Assembly: GCA_028868455.1 (NCBI GenBank)
Contig: JAGWUK010000073.1
Location: 1 to 9,697, forward strand
Origin: Burkholderiales bacterium
GTDB taxonomy: Bacteria > Pseudomonadota > Gammaproteobacteria > Burkholderiales > Burkholderiaceae_D
Direction of reading: 5' to 3'
Length of the DNA stretch: 9,697 bases
Shown piece after piece: positions 1 through 7,444 of this stretch. The notes beneath the pieces are model-generated. The model saw nothing but the letters and a program-made list of their open reading frames with translations, was not told the DNA's origin and did no database searches. Positions within the stretch are counted from its first letter, which is position 1. The number at the start of each line of letters is the position of its first letter. Made by a program: the position numbers and the translations under genes.

Positions 1-14
1 TATTTTTATTTTTA

Positions 15-95
15 AATCAAAGACTTAAGGTGATCTCCATCGGTTTTTCACAAGCTTGTCCACAAAAATTGTGCAAAAAGGCAGAGTTATCCCCG
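15..95 (+). repeat. Repeat unit 1 of the DnaA-box-like array
   Basis: AATCAAAGACTTAAGG at 15-30, box TTGTCCACA at 56-64, and second box-like TTATCCCCG at 87-95. The first box sits in a 29-bp dyad at 47-75 with arms TTCACAA and TTGTGCA, and the interior is the palindrome CACAAAAATTGTG (61-73). Confidence 0.6.
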
Positions 96-196
96 GATAC
101 CCTGATGAGATTTTGTATAAATAATAATAAAAATAGGCGAAATCTATTAATTGAGCGATTTGCCTGTTTTTTTGGCAGTTGATACTTTGCGATACA

Positions 197-278
197 AATC
201 AGATACTTAGGTGCCATTCATGGGGTTCTGCACAATCTTGTCCACAAAATTTGTGCAAAACAATGTGATTTATCCACA
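197..278 (+). repeat. Repeat unit 2 of the DnaA-box-like array
   Basis: This is the best-preserved copy. AATCAGATACTTAGG is at 197-211, TTGTCCACA at 238-246 and a perfect consensus TTATCCACA at 270-278. The first box lies in a 29-bp dyad (229-257) with perfect 7-bp arms TGCACAA and TTGTGCA. Its inner 13 bp, CACAAAATTTGTG (243-255), are palindromic about a central A. Confidence 0.65.
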
Positions 279-365
279 TCAGGCTGGATTTGCTTAAATA
301 TTTGGCAAAACTCTTGCCTGGACCTGTTTTGCCTAAATTATTGGCATCAAGGTAATTATTAATAA

Positions 366-430
366 AATCAAAGGCTTAAAGAATTTCCAGCTATTTTTGC
401 ACAATCTTGTCCACAAAAAATGTGCAGAAA
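366..430 (+). repeat. Repeat unit 3 of the DnaA-box-like array
   Basis: AATCAAAGGCTTAAAG at 366-381 and TTGTCCACA at 407-415, in a 29-bp dyad (398-426) with arms TGCACA and TGTGCA. The second box expected near 438 is degenerate and not recognisable. Confidence 0.6.
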
Positions 431-513
431 AATGCGGAATAAACTAAAAAAGTTGCATTGAATTAACTATTTTGGCTTGCTTAAATCTTGGGCAGATAGA
501 TTTAAATCAATAA

Positions 514-594
514 AATCAACAACTTAAACTTTGTCCCCAAGTTTATCCACAGCTTTGCGCACAGTTTTTGTGTAAAACCCGGGATTTGTTCACA
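514..594 (+). repeat. Repeat unit 4 of the DnaA-box-like array
   Basis: This is the most diverged copy. AATCAACAACTTAAAC is at 514-529. The box in the usual +41 position is TTGCGCACA (555-563), and TTGTTCACA follows at 586-594. The left dyad arm has become part of a perfect DnaA-box consensus TTATCCACA (543-551), so a box is kept but shifted 12 bp upstream. Confidence 0.5.
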
Positions 595-710
595 TGGATG
601 CATTCATCGCGGATAGCGGTGTGGTCGATCAGTTAACTCGGATTCATCGGATACTGCGTGCGATGTCTGGAGCAGCGAATATCACATCTTATCGAAGTGT
701 TATTTTTTGA
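594..710 (+). CDS. Possible small ORF, 38 aa, unknown
   Basis: An ATG at 594 opens a 38-codon frame ending in TGA at 708-710. It starts at the end of the AT-rich repeat array, in a stretch with visibly higher GC. The predicted peptide begins MDAFIADSGVVDQLTRIH and has a mixed, protein-like composition without a signal peptide or membrane segment. The only ribosome-site candidate is a weak GGGA about 10 nt upstream. I do not recognise it. It may be a chance frame or the remnant of a decayed gene. Confidence 0.15.
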   Translation: MDAFIADSGVVDQLTRIHRILRAMSGAANITSYRSVIF

Positions 711-850
711 CGTAGACCTTACAGCAAGAATTTGGAGGATTGATAAAATATTAGTATCTTATTAATGCCTTATTAACGCGTTACTCTTGCCCCTGAACTG
801 ACAAAGCGCTACATTGCGGGGTTGGATTTCCGAACCTTCAAGGAGCTAAT
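711..850. other. Leader region upstream of exbB, no gene
   Basis: No RNA gene or coding frame is visible here. The stretch at about 740-776 is AT-rich (TTGATA at 740, TATTAA at 760 and 771) and could hold the exbB promoter, but no -35/-10 pair has acceptable spacing, so no promoter is called. The exbB ribosome site AAGGAG is at 840-845. Confidence 0.4.
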
Positions 851-1456
851 TTGTTCGCCATCATTCAAGCCGCAGGCTGGCCTATTTATCTTTTGCTGAT
901 TGCCTCCGTGATCGCGCTGACTTTGATTATCGAGCGCAGTTTGTCGTTGCGCCGGCGCCGTATCTTGCCTCCCACCTTGCTCGATGAAGTGATACGCGTG
1001 TATCACGCCGGTAAAATCAAGCCGGAAGTGGTGGAACAATTGGCCAGCAACTCCCCGCTGGGTAGAGTTCTGGCAGCAGGATTGCGCAACGTCAGTGCGC
1101 CGCGCGAGGTCATGAAAGAGTCGATCGAAGAAGCCGGCAGTGCCGTGGCGCATGAGCTTGAGCGTTTTTTGACGACGCTGGGAACGATTGCTTCGCTGGC
1201 ACCGTTGATGGGCTTGTTCGGTACTGTCGTGGGGATGATAGAAATTTTCGGTTCGCAAAATGCAACCGGCGCAAATCCTGCGCAATTAGCGCATGGGATT
1301 TCCGTAGCGCTGTATAACACCGGGTTTGGTTTGATGATTGCGATGCCGTCCATGGTGTTTTATCGTCATTTCCGCGCGCTGGTGGACAGCCTTTTGGTGG
1401 ATCTGGAGCAGCAAGCCGTGAAATTTGTCGATATCGTGCATAGCGCCAGGAAGTAA
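851..1456 (+). CDS. exbB: ExbB/TolQ/MotA-family proton channel subunit
   Basis: This inner-membrane subunit forms, with ExbD, a proton channel that energises TonB-type outer-membrane transport or a similar envelope process. The protein is 201 aa with the family's three membrane segments at about 10-28, 107-131 and 150-171 and a large cytoplasmic loop between the first two. The TM2 motif LAPLMGLFGTVVGM (116-129) is diagnostic. The start is TTG, chosen because AAGGAG (840-845) lies 5 nt upstream and the hydrophobic N-terminus begins at once. exbD follows after 2 nt. In TM3 the family pattern SEAL..T appears as SVALYNT, so the glutamate matching E. coli ExbB Glu176 is Val152, while the threonines matching Thr148 and Thr181 are kept (Thr125, Thr157). 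No tonB gene is in the window, so the partner is unknown. Family assignment is firm; the ExbB rather than TolQ role is inferred from ExbD and context. Confidence 0.9.
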   Translation: MFAIIQAAGWPIYLLLIASVIALTLIIERSLSLRRRRILPPTLLDEVIRVYHAGKIKPEVVEQLASNSPLGRVLAAGLRNVSAPREVMKESIEEAGSAVAHELERFLTTLGTIASLAPLMGLFGTVVGMIEIFGSQNATGANPAQLAHGISVALYNTGFGLMIAMPSMVFYRHFRALVDSLLVDLEQQAVKFVDIVHSARK

Positions 1457-1458
1457 TC

Positions 1459-1878
1459 ATGAATTTTCGTAAAGGCCAGGGCAGGGAAGATCCTGAGATC
1501 AACCTGATCCCATTCATTGACGTGTTACTGGTTATTCTGATTTTTTTGATGGTGACCACGACCTATAGCCGTTTTACGGAGTTGCAAATTACTTTGCCGA
1601 CCGCCGATGCCGAAAAGGCGCAGGACAAGCCGAACCAGATCGATATCGGTATTGATTCTCAGGGCCATTACAAAGTGAACAACCAACCGGTATCGTTTCT
1701 GGATACGGCAACGTTGGCAGAAGACCTGAAAAAAGCATCTGGCGAGATGCGCGATCCTGTGGTCATTATCAACGCCGACCGGGCGACGACGCATCAGTCC
1801 GTGATCGATGTGCTGGAGGCGGCGCGCATTGCCGGACTTGCCAAAGTCACGTTTGCGGCACAGGCATCGGCAAAATAG
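1459..1878 (+). CDS. exbD: ExbD/TolR-family biopolymer transport protein
   Basis: This is the partner of the preceding ExbB: a single-span protein whose membrane helix lines the proton path and whose periplasmic domain contacts the energised partner. The protein is 139 aa, a normal ExbD length. A short cytoplasmic N-terminus leads into INLIPFIDVLLVILIFLM (14-31), with the essential membrane aspartate at Asp21 (equivalent to Asp25 of E. coli ExbD). The rest is the periplasmic domain, including the DPVVIINADRATTHQSVIDV segment typical of ExbD/TolR. The ATG lies 2 nt after exbB, with AGGAA (1448-1452) inside the end of exbB, so the two are co-transcribed and probably translationally coupled. The channel aspartate is intact although the ExbB glutamate is replaced. 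Confidence 0.92.
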   Translation: MNFRKGQGREDPEINLIPFIDVLLVILIFLMVTTTYSRFTELQITLPTADAEKAQDKPNQIDIGIDSQGHYKVNNQPVSFLDTATLAEDLKKASGEMRDPVVIINADRATTHQSVIDVLEAARIAGLAKVTFAAQASAK

Positions 1879-1906
1879 GGTTCACAATACGCGCTCAATT
1901 CTCGCT

Positions 1907-1920
1907 ATTTTTTAAAAAAT
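1907..1920. other. AT-only perfect palindrome in the exbD-lpxK gap
   Basis: ATTTTTTAAAAAAT is a perfect 14-bp palindrome 28 nt after exbD. It has no G or C, so it is unlikely to be a terminator stem. It may simply be AT-rich spacer DNA. Confidence 0.25.
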
Positions 1921-1994
1921 TGGGAGTATTTAAGTTTTTCTCACTGAAGCCCGCATAGATATTGCGTTATTCGTTGAATTTTGTATGTACTGGA

Positions 1995-2022
1995 GGGGAG
2001 TATGATTGCTCCCCGTTTTTTT
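1995..2022 (+). terminator. Intrinsic terminator-like hairpin at the lpxK 5' end
   Basis: GGGGAG (1995-2000) pairs perfectly with CTCCCC (2009-2014) around an 8-nt loop, and G plus seven Ts (2016-2022) follow. This has the form of a rho-independent terminator. It could end the exbBD transcript or act as an attenuator, since the Shine-Dalgarno-like GGAGGGGAG (1992-2000) is inside the left arm and the TTG candidate start of lpxK (2006) is in the loop. Confidence 0.55.
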
Positions 2023-2035
2023 GTCCGGCTTGTTT

Positions 2036-3079
2036 ATGCGATCTCTGATTGAATCTTTCTTCTTACGCGCCTGGCAAAAGCGGGGGCTGATAGCCTGTTT
2101 GTTGTGGCCGTGTTCCAAGCTATTCCAGCTGATCGTGACATTTCGCTTTGGCCTGTTTGTTTTGGGCTATAAGCAACAAACACGCCTTGATGTGCCGGTC
2201 GTGGTGGTTGGCAATATTTTTATTGGCGGCACAGGGAAAACACCGCTGGTGATTTGGCTGGTGCAGCAGTTACGTGCAGCCGGTTGGCATCCGGGTGTGA
2301 TTTCGCGCGGTTATGCGGCCGAAGCAGAAAGTGTCGTCGCCGTCACTGCCGGATCGGCCGCGGCCGTGGTTGGCGACGAGCCCTTGCTGATCGCGCAACG
2401 TAGCGCTTGTCCGGTCATCGTCGGACGCAATCGCGTCGCCGCTGCGCAGCGATTGCTCGCAGAGCATCCCGATGTCGACGTCATTATTGCGGATGATGGA
2501 TTGCAACATTACGCATTGGCCCGCGATGTAGAGCTGGTTTTGTTTGATCAGCGTGGTGCCGGCAATGGCTGGATGCTGCCAGCGGGTCCTTTGCGAGAAC
2601 CGGTGCAACGTCGCCGCGATTTCACGGTGTTCAATGTCGGACAGGATGCCGCTGCAACGACAGCTTTTGGCGTTCCCGGGGACGCGGTGCGCATGCAATT
2701 GCAAGCTGCAGACATCTACGCACTGGCGGACGAAACGCAGCGCCGCAGTCTGGCGACAATAGGTGAAGAGCGCCTCTGCGCAGCTGCCGGTATTGGCAAT
2801 CCGCAGCGTTTTTTTTCCATGCTGAGTGCGATGGGCTTGCGATTTGATGCGATGCCATTGCCTGATCATTACGCATTTACGTCAGCAACTTTTGCCGCCG
2901 TTGATGCTACTTGCATTCTGATCACGGAAAAGGATGCAGTAAAATGTCGTCAGATTGCGGCTTTACTGAATGATGCCCGTATTTGGGTTGTGCCCGTCGA
3001 GGCGCAGCTCGACGCCGGATTCGCTGCCGCCCTTATTCAAATGATTTCGGAGAAAAAGCATGGACGCACGCCTGCTTGA
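2036..3079 (+). CDS. lpxK: Tetraacyldisaccharide 4'-kinase (lipid A synthesis)
   Basis: LpxK phosphorylates the 4' position of the tetraacyldisaccharide-1-phosphate precursor with ATP to give lipid IVA, at the cytoplasmic face of the inner membrane. From ATG 2036 the protein is 347 aa, near the family's usual length. An N-terminal hydrophobic region is followed by [12 protein letters not shown], with the Walker A GGTGKT at 64-69, and by the LpxK signature DDGLQH at 153-158. An in-frame TTG at 2006 would add 10 residues and has a better ribosome site (GGAGGGGAG, 1992-2000). However, it lies within the loop of a terminator-like hairpin, and LpxK homology begins near the ATG, so ATG 2036 is preferred without certainty. 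The 3' end overlaps the next gene by 20 nt, which points to translational coupling. Confidence 0.93.
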   Translation: MRSLIESFFLRAWQKRGLIACLLWPCSKLFQLIVTFRFGLFVLGYKQQTRLDVPVVVVGNIFIGGTGKTPLVIWLVQQLRAAGWHPGVISRGYAAEAESVVAVTAGSAAAVVGDEPLLIAQRSACPVIVGRNRVAAAQRLLAEHPDVDVIIADDGLQHYALARDVELVLFDQRGAGNGWMLPAGPLREPVQRRRDFTVFNVGQDAAATTAFGVPGDAVRMQLQAADIYALADETQRRSLATIGEERLCAAAGIGNPQRFFSMLSAMGLRFDAMPLPDHYAFTSATFAAVDATCILITEKDAVKCRQIAALLNDARIWVVPVEAQLDAGFAAALIQMISEKKHGRTPA

Positions 3080-3245
3080 TGTATTAGTTTGCCCTTTGTG
3101 TAAAGGCCCCCTGGTGTACGAAAAGACGCAACAGGAATTGATCTGCTATGGCGATAAGCTGGCATTTCCTATTCGCGACGATATCCCCATCATGTGGGCA
3201 GATCAGGCGCGGACTTTGACTGCCGACGAAATCGCTGCCAGATAA
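3060..3245 (+). CDS. Trm112/YcaR-family small zinc-ribbon-like protein
   Basis: This 61-aa protein matches the Trm112 (UPF0434, E. coli YcaR) family. It opens with the family's [14 protein letters not shown] block (5-18), with a CPLC pair at Cys11/Cys14, then [15 protein letters not shown] with a third cysteine at Cys29, and ends with the [10 protein letters not shown] and LTADE blocks. Relatives elsewhere serve as small partners of methyltransferases; the bacterial function is not settled, though the gene very often lies between lpxK and kdsB, as here. The start overlaps the end of lpxK by 20 nt, with GGAG at 3049-3052 placed 7 nt upstream. kdsB follows after 11 nt. The family assignment is secure, the function is not. 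Confidence 0.88.
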   Translation: MDARLLDVLVCPLCKGPLVYEKTQQELICYGDKLAFPIRDDIPIMWADQARTLTADEIAAR

Positions 3246-3256
3246 GGCGGAGTTGC

Positions 3257-4003
3257 ATGAGTTTTATTGCAATTATTCCTGCCAGACTGGCTTCCAGTCG
3301 CCTGCCAAATAAACCTCTGGCGGATCTCGGCGGCAAACCGATGGTGGTCAGAACGGCGGAGCGTGCTTTGCTGTCAGGTGCTTCGGCCATCATGGTCGCA
3401 ACCGACCACACTGACATCGTTGCAGCCTGCGAAGCCCATGGCGTCCCTGTGTGCATGACACGCAGCGATCATCCGTCTGGTACCGACCGTATCGCCGAAG
3501 TTGCTGCCAGCATGGGTTTGGCGGACGACGCCATCGTCGTCAATGTGCAAGGCGATGAGCCATTGATTGATCCATCCCTGATTGCTGCTACCGCTGCACT
3601 TGTGAACGCGCAGGTGCCAATGGCCACCGCAGCGCATCCTATTCATGATGTGCAAGACACTTTTAATCCCAATGTAGTCAAGGTTGTGCTGGATAAATTG
3701 GATCGCGCTCTGTATTTTTCCCGCGCGACGATCCCCTGGCACCGCGACGGGTTTGCTGTCAGTCGTACGCAATTACCGGACAACTACTTACCATTGCGAC
3801 ACATAGGTTTGTACGCGTATCGCAACGATTTCTTAAAAAATTACTCGAACTTGGCGATTTCGCCATTGGAACAAATTGAAGCGCTGGAACAATTACGCGT
3901 TCTCTGGCACGGTTACGCGATTGCCGTCCATGTCACAGCAAGCAGTCCTGCACCTGGCGTTGATACGCTGGAAGATTTGCAAAGAGTGCGACAGTTTTTT
4001 TGA
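3257..4003 (+). CDS. kdsB: 3-deoxy-manno-octulosonate cytidylyltransferase (CMP-Kdo synthetase)
   Basis: KdsB activates Kdo with CTP to CMP-Kdo and pyrophosphate in the cytoplasm, giving the donor for Kdo transfer onto lipid IVA, the product of LpxK. The protein is 248 aa, the same length as E. coli KdsB. The N-terminal nucleotide-binding stretch [16 protein letters not shown] is at 6-21, HPSGTDR at 72-78 and VQGDEP at 97-102 with the metal-binding aspartate Asp100. [21 protein letters not shown] and the C-terminal [12 protein letters not shown] block follow. ATG 3257 was chosen over an upstream in-frame ATG at 3194 because GGAG (3249-3252) lies just before it and the family N-terminus starts there; the longer form would overlap the previous gene by 52 nt. 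It closes the lpxK-ycaR-kdsB cluster. Confidence 0.96.
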   Translation: MSFIAIIPARLASSRLPNKPLADLGGKPMVVRTAERALLSGASAIMVATDHTDIVAACEAHGVPVCMTRSDHPSGTDRIAEVAASMGLADDAIVVNVQGDEPLIDPSLIAATAALVNAQVPMATAAHPIHDVQDTFNPNVVKVVLDKLDRALYFSRATIPWHRDGFAVSRTQLPDNYLPLRHIGLYAYRNDFLKNYSNLAISPLEQIEALEQLRVLWHGYAIAVHVTASSPAPGVDTLEDLQRVRQFF

Positions 4004-4867
<864 letters not shown>

Positions 4868-4878
4868 AGTATCAAATG

Positions 4879-4905
4879 AAAGCGGACAAGATTGTCCGCT
4901 TTTTT
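4879..4905 (+). terminator. Intrinsic terminator after adk
   Basis: AAAGCGGACA (4879-4888) pairs with TGTCCGCTTT (4893-4902) around a 4-nt loop, followed by a T run to 4905. The A run on the left side could also let it work on the opposite strand. Confidence 0.9.
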
Positions 4906-5106
4906 ACTGGTTTGCCCAGACCAGGCTTCTCCAAAAAAGGGTAACGAATAAGGTTGGCAGTACGCAGGTTTCATTGTTTTTGCAAATTGTGCTACGGATC
5001 GCGTTGACGTTTGCATCAATGAAGAATGGTTCTTGGTTTACTTTGTCGTCATCAGGCAGTGTGCGCTCACAAGGCAAACATGCCCATAACAATTGGAGGA
5101 GTCAAC
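4906..5106 (+). promoter_or_regulatory. hppA upstream region
   Basis: About 200 nt between the adk terminator and hppA without a recognisable gene. As adk transcription ends at the hairpin, hppA needs a promoter here. A good -35 match, TTGACG, is at 5004-5009, but no convincing -10 stands at 16-18 nt from it, so only the region is called. A strong ribosome site GGAGGAG is at 5095-5101, 5 nt before the ATG. Confidence 0.35.
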
Positions 5107-7275
5107 ATGGCAGCAAGTCTGTGGTTTGTCATCGCATGTGGTGTCGTCGCCGTGCTCTACGGCCTGATTTCGCGAAGCTGGATACTTAAGCAAGATGCCG
5201 GGAACGCCCGGATGCAGGAAATCGCCTCGGCGATACAGCAAGGCGCGGCGGCGTATCTGGCCAGGCAATACCGGACCATCGCCATGGTGGGAGCTGTTTT
5301 GTTTGTCGCGATTGCCGCTGTGCCAGGTTTAGGGCTGATGACCGCAGCTGGCTTTCTGATCGGTGCTGTGCTCTCAGGGGCATGCGGATTTATCGGCATG
5401 AATGTTTCGGTCAGAGCCAACGTGCGTACCGCACAAGCCGCAACCAAAGGCATGAATGAGGCGCTGGACGTGGCGTTTCGCGGCGGTGCGATCACCGGCA
5501 TGTTGGTGGTCGGACTGGGTTTGCTCGGCGTCACGCTGTTTTACTGGTTTTTGGCATCTTCCTCGTCATCACATGACGCAGCACACGGCATTTCGCAGCA
5601 CGATGCGATCAAGCCTTTGATCGGCTTGGCCTTCGGCGCTTCTCTGATTTCAATTTTTGCACGGCTCGGCGGTGGTATTTTTACAAAAGGTGCCGATGTT
5701 GGCGCTGATCTGGTCGGTAAAGTCGAAGCAGGCATACCAGAAGATGATCCGCGCAACCCGGCGGTCATTGCTGACAATGTTGGCGATAATGTCGGCGACT
5801 GTGCAGGGATGGCCGCAGATTTGTTTGAAACCTACGTTGTCACCCTGATTGCCACCATGTTGCTCGGGGCACTGGTTGTTAGCAACGCAGTCACTGCGGC
5901 CATTACATACCCACTGCTGCTCGGCGGAGTTTCTATTCTTGCCTCGATCGTCGGTTGCTCTATGGTCAAAGCCAAACCGGGGAAGAAAATCATGTCGGCG
6001 CTATATACCGGTTTATGGTGGGCCGCCGGATTATCCTTGATCGGCTTTGCCGTCGTAACCTGGCAGGTCTGGCCGGATGAAGCCATGCGCGTAAAAATGC
6101 TGGGATCGACCGTGGTCGGTATCGTTCTGACTGGCCTGATGGTGTATATCACTGAATACTACACGGGAACGGATTTCAAACCTGTGCAGCACGTTGCGCA
6201 AGCGTCTACGACCGGACATGGCACCAATATCATTGCTGGCTTGGGGGTGTCGATGAAATCGACGGCATGGCCAGTGCTGGCAGTATGCGCGGCGATTCTG
6301 GTTTCGTATTCTCTGGCAGGCTTGTATGGCATTGCCATTGCCGCTACATCAATGCTGTCGATGGCGGGGATTGTCGTGGCTCTGGATGCCTATGGCCCGA
6401 TTACGGATAATGCCGGTGGGATCGCCGAAATGGCCGAGATGCCGGCTTCAGTTCGCGCTATTACCGATCCATTGGATGCCGTTGGAAATACCACCAAAGC
6501 AGTGACGAAGGGATATGCCATTGGCTCAGCAGGTCTGGCTGCCCTGGTCTTGTTTGCCGACTATACGCATGCACTGGATTCTGTTGGAAAAAGTTCAACT
6601 TTCGATTTATCGAACCCGCAAGTGATCGTCGGCTTGTTTATTGGCGGTTTGATTCCCTATCTGTTTGCTGCGATGGCGATGGAAGCTGTCGGAAGGGCGG
6701 CCGGTGCCGTGGTGGTTGAGGTGCGCCGTCAATTCAAGGAAATCAAAGGCATTATGGATGGCAGCGGCAAGCCGGAATACGATAAAGCCGTCGATATGCT
6801 GACGACTTCGGCTATTAAAGAAATGATCTTGCCATCCTTGTTGCCTGTGATTGTACCTATTCTGGTCGGTATGTTGTTAGGGCCGGCGGCATTGGGCGGC
6901 ATGCTCATGGGGACCATCGTGACAGGTTTATTTGTGGCAATTTCAATGACAACCGGTGGCGGTGCCTGGGATAATGCCAAAAAATACATAGAAGATGGGC
7001 ATTTTGGTGGTAAAGGTTCAGAAGCTCATAAAGCAGCTGTTACTGGCGACACCGTTGGCGATCCGTATAAAGACACGGCCGGACCAGCCGTCAATCCGCT
7101 CATCAAAATTATCAATATTGTTGCATTGTTGTTAGTTCCATTGCTGCCAAATGTTGCAACGAATGCAAGCGCAGCCGCAAGTCATACCTTGTCTGCGCCT
7201 GTCGTACAAATGGGAGCGCCAACCGCTGGTATGACAGTGCCAGCACCTGTTGAGTCAGTATCGGCAAGCAAATAG
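5107..7275 (+). CDS. hppA: Membrane H+-translocating pyrophosphatase, K+-independent type
   Basis: This integral membrane pump couples PPi hydrolysis to proton export. The protein is 722 aa with about 16 predicted membrane segments. The catalytic loop is clear: [18 protein letters not shown] begins at Asp201, and [12 protein letters not shown] spans 223-234 with its array of Mg-PPi-binding aspartates. The C-terminal [18 protein letters not shown] block is also present. The subtype motif reads [17 protein letters not shown] with Lys464 and Thr467; K+-dependent members have Ala at the first and usually Gly or Ala at the second, so this is the K+-independent, proton-pumping class. ATG 5107 is supported by GGAGGAG (5095-5101); an in-frame ATG at 5026 lacks this. 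Residues 682-722 form an Ala/Ser/Pro/Thr-rich tail after the last membrane helix. The gene has its own terminator. Confidence 0.96.
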   Translation: MAASLWFVIACGVVAVLYGLISRSWILKQDAGNARMQEIASAIQQGAAAYLARQYRTIAMVGAVLFVAIAAVPGLGLMTAAGFLIGAVLSGACGFIGMNVSVRANVRTAQAATKGMNEALDVAFRGGAITGMLVVGLGLLGVTLFYWFLASSSSSHDAAHGISQHDAIKPLIGLAFGASLISIFARLGGGIFTKGADVGADLVGKVEAGIPEDDPRNPAVIADNVGDNVGDCAGMAADLFETYVVTLIATMLLGALVVSNAVTAAITYPLLLGGVSILASIVGCSMVKAKPGKKIMSALYTGLWWAAGLSLIGFAVVTWQVWPDEAMRVKMLGSTVVGIVLTGLMVYITEYYTGTDFKPVQHVAQASTTGHGTNIIAGLGVSMKSTAWPVLAVCAAILVSYSLAGLYGIAIAATSMLSMAGIVVALDAYGPITDNAGGIAEMAEMPASVRAITDPLDAVGNTTKAVTKGYAIGSAGLAALVLFADYTHALDSVGKSSTFDLSNPQVIVGLFIGGLIPYLFAAMAMEAVGRAAGAVVVEVRRQFKEIKGIMDGSGKPEYDKAVDMLTTSAIKEMILPSLLPVIVPILVGMLLGPAALGGMLMGTIVTGLFVAISMTTGGGAWDNAKKYIEDGHFGGKGSEAHKAAVTGDTVGDPYKDTAGPAVNPLIKIINIVALLLVPLLPNVATNASAAASHTLSAPVVQMGAPTAGMTVPAPVESVSASK

Positions 7276-7291
7276 ACCATTTCGCTTTAAT

Positions 7292-7325
7292 AAGGTGGTG
7301 GCAAGTCATGGCCACCACCTTTTTT
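7292..7325 (+). terminator. Intrinsic terminator after hppA
   Basis: AAGGTGGTGGC (7292-7302) pairs perfectly with GCCACCACCTT (7311-7321) around an 8-nt loop, and the T run continues to 7325. It begins 17 nt after the hppA stop. Confidence 0.92.
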
Positions 7326-7368
7326 CATTTTGAATCCGCAAATTATTCGATACAATGTTGAATGTATG

Positions 7369-7384
7369 ACGTTTACGTAAACGT
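7369..7384. promoter_or_regulatory. Perfect 16-bp palindrome, candidate LiuR/FadP-like operator
   Basis: ACGTTTACGTAAACGT is a perfect palindrome 61 nt before the SDR start and the only strong dyad in this intergenic region apart from the hppA terminator. Its core TTTACGTAAACGTAA (7372-7386) resembles, from memory, operators described for MerR-family LiuR and TetR-family FadP regulators of branched-chain amino acid and fatty acid degradation in proteobacteria. This fits the predicted acyl-CoA dehydrogenase function of the gene downstream. A possible -35 TTGAAT (7358-7363) and a weak -10 TAATGT (7384-7389) would give the long 20-nt spacer typical of MerR-controlled promoters, with the palindrome in the spacer. 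The regulator itself is not in the window. Confidence 0.55.
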
Positions 7385-7444
7385 AATGTAATTGACGAAC
7401 ACAATCTGATCAACAAACGATAGTGAACCGGGAAAGAGACAAAA

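Larger units (their letters stand above)
161..494. repeat. Four 17-bp TGCY-N9-GGCA elements interleaved with the array
   Basis: A second repeated element lies between the DnaA-box-like units. Copies are at 161-177 (TGCCTGTTTTTTTGGCA), 291-307 (TGCTTAAATATTTGGCA), 330-346 (TGCCTAAATTATTGGCA) and 478-494 (TGCTTAAATCTTGGGCA). All are 17 bp, with TGCC/TGCT and GGCA ends in inverted orientation and an A/T-rich centre, as expected of a dimeric protein's binding site. One more copy with the same spacing lies at 4030-4046 between kdsB and adk. No binding protein can be named. Confidence 0.5.
15..594. repeat. Array of four degenerate repeat units with DnaA-box-like 9-mers
   Basis: This AT-rich, gene-free stretch holds four imperfect copies of one unit, beginning at 15, 197, 366 and 514 (periods 182, 169 and 148). 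Each starts with an AATCA...CTTAA block (AATCAAAGACTTAAGG in the first). Exactly 41 nt after each block start comes a 9-mer: TTGTCCACA at 56, 238 and 407, and TTGCGCACA at 555. A second 9-mer follows 31-32 nt later in three units: TTATCCCCG at 87, TTATCCACA at 270 and TTGTTCACA at 586. One more perfect TTATCCACA lies at 543-551. TTATCCACA is the classical DnaA-box consensus and TTGTCCACA is a known variant of it. The fixed phasing shows these are true repeats. An oriC-like, datA-like (DnaA-titrating) or regulatory role is inference; no dnaA, dnaN or rpmH gene is seen here. Confidence 0.7.

Noticed and set aside
17..217. A 66-codon frame on the minus strand across the repeat region
   Set aside because: It runs through the degenerate repeats and AT-rich spacer, has no ribosome site or family resemblance, and is explained by chance.
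15..594. CRISPR array
   Set aside because: The repeats are long, degenerate and unevenly spaced (182, 169, 148 nt), without identical direct repeats of about 30 bp or uniform spacers, and no cas gene is present.
1..594. The main chromosomal oriC
   Set aside because: The box content would suit it, but dnaA, dnaN, rpmH, gyrB or parAB are not seen and the adjacent genes are exbBD-lpxK. Kept only as a possible secondary DnaA-binding locus.
809..1285. A 158-codon minus-strand frame opposite exbB
   Set aside because: It is antisense to a firmly identified gene, with biased Gln/Arg/His composition typical of a shadow frame.
1907..1920. AT-only palindrome as the exbBD terminator
   Set aside because: The stem has no G-C pairs, so it would be too weak; the hairpin at 1995-2022 is the better candidate.
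2270..2869. A 199-codon minus-strand frame opposite lpxK
   Set aside because: Long, but fully inside lpxK with His/Arg/Gln-rich shadow composition and no recognisable motif.
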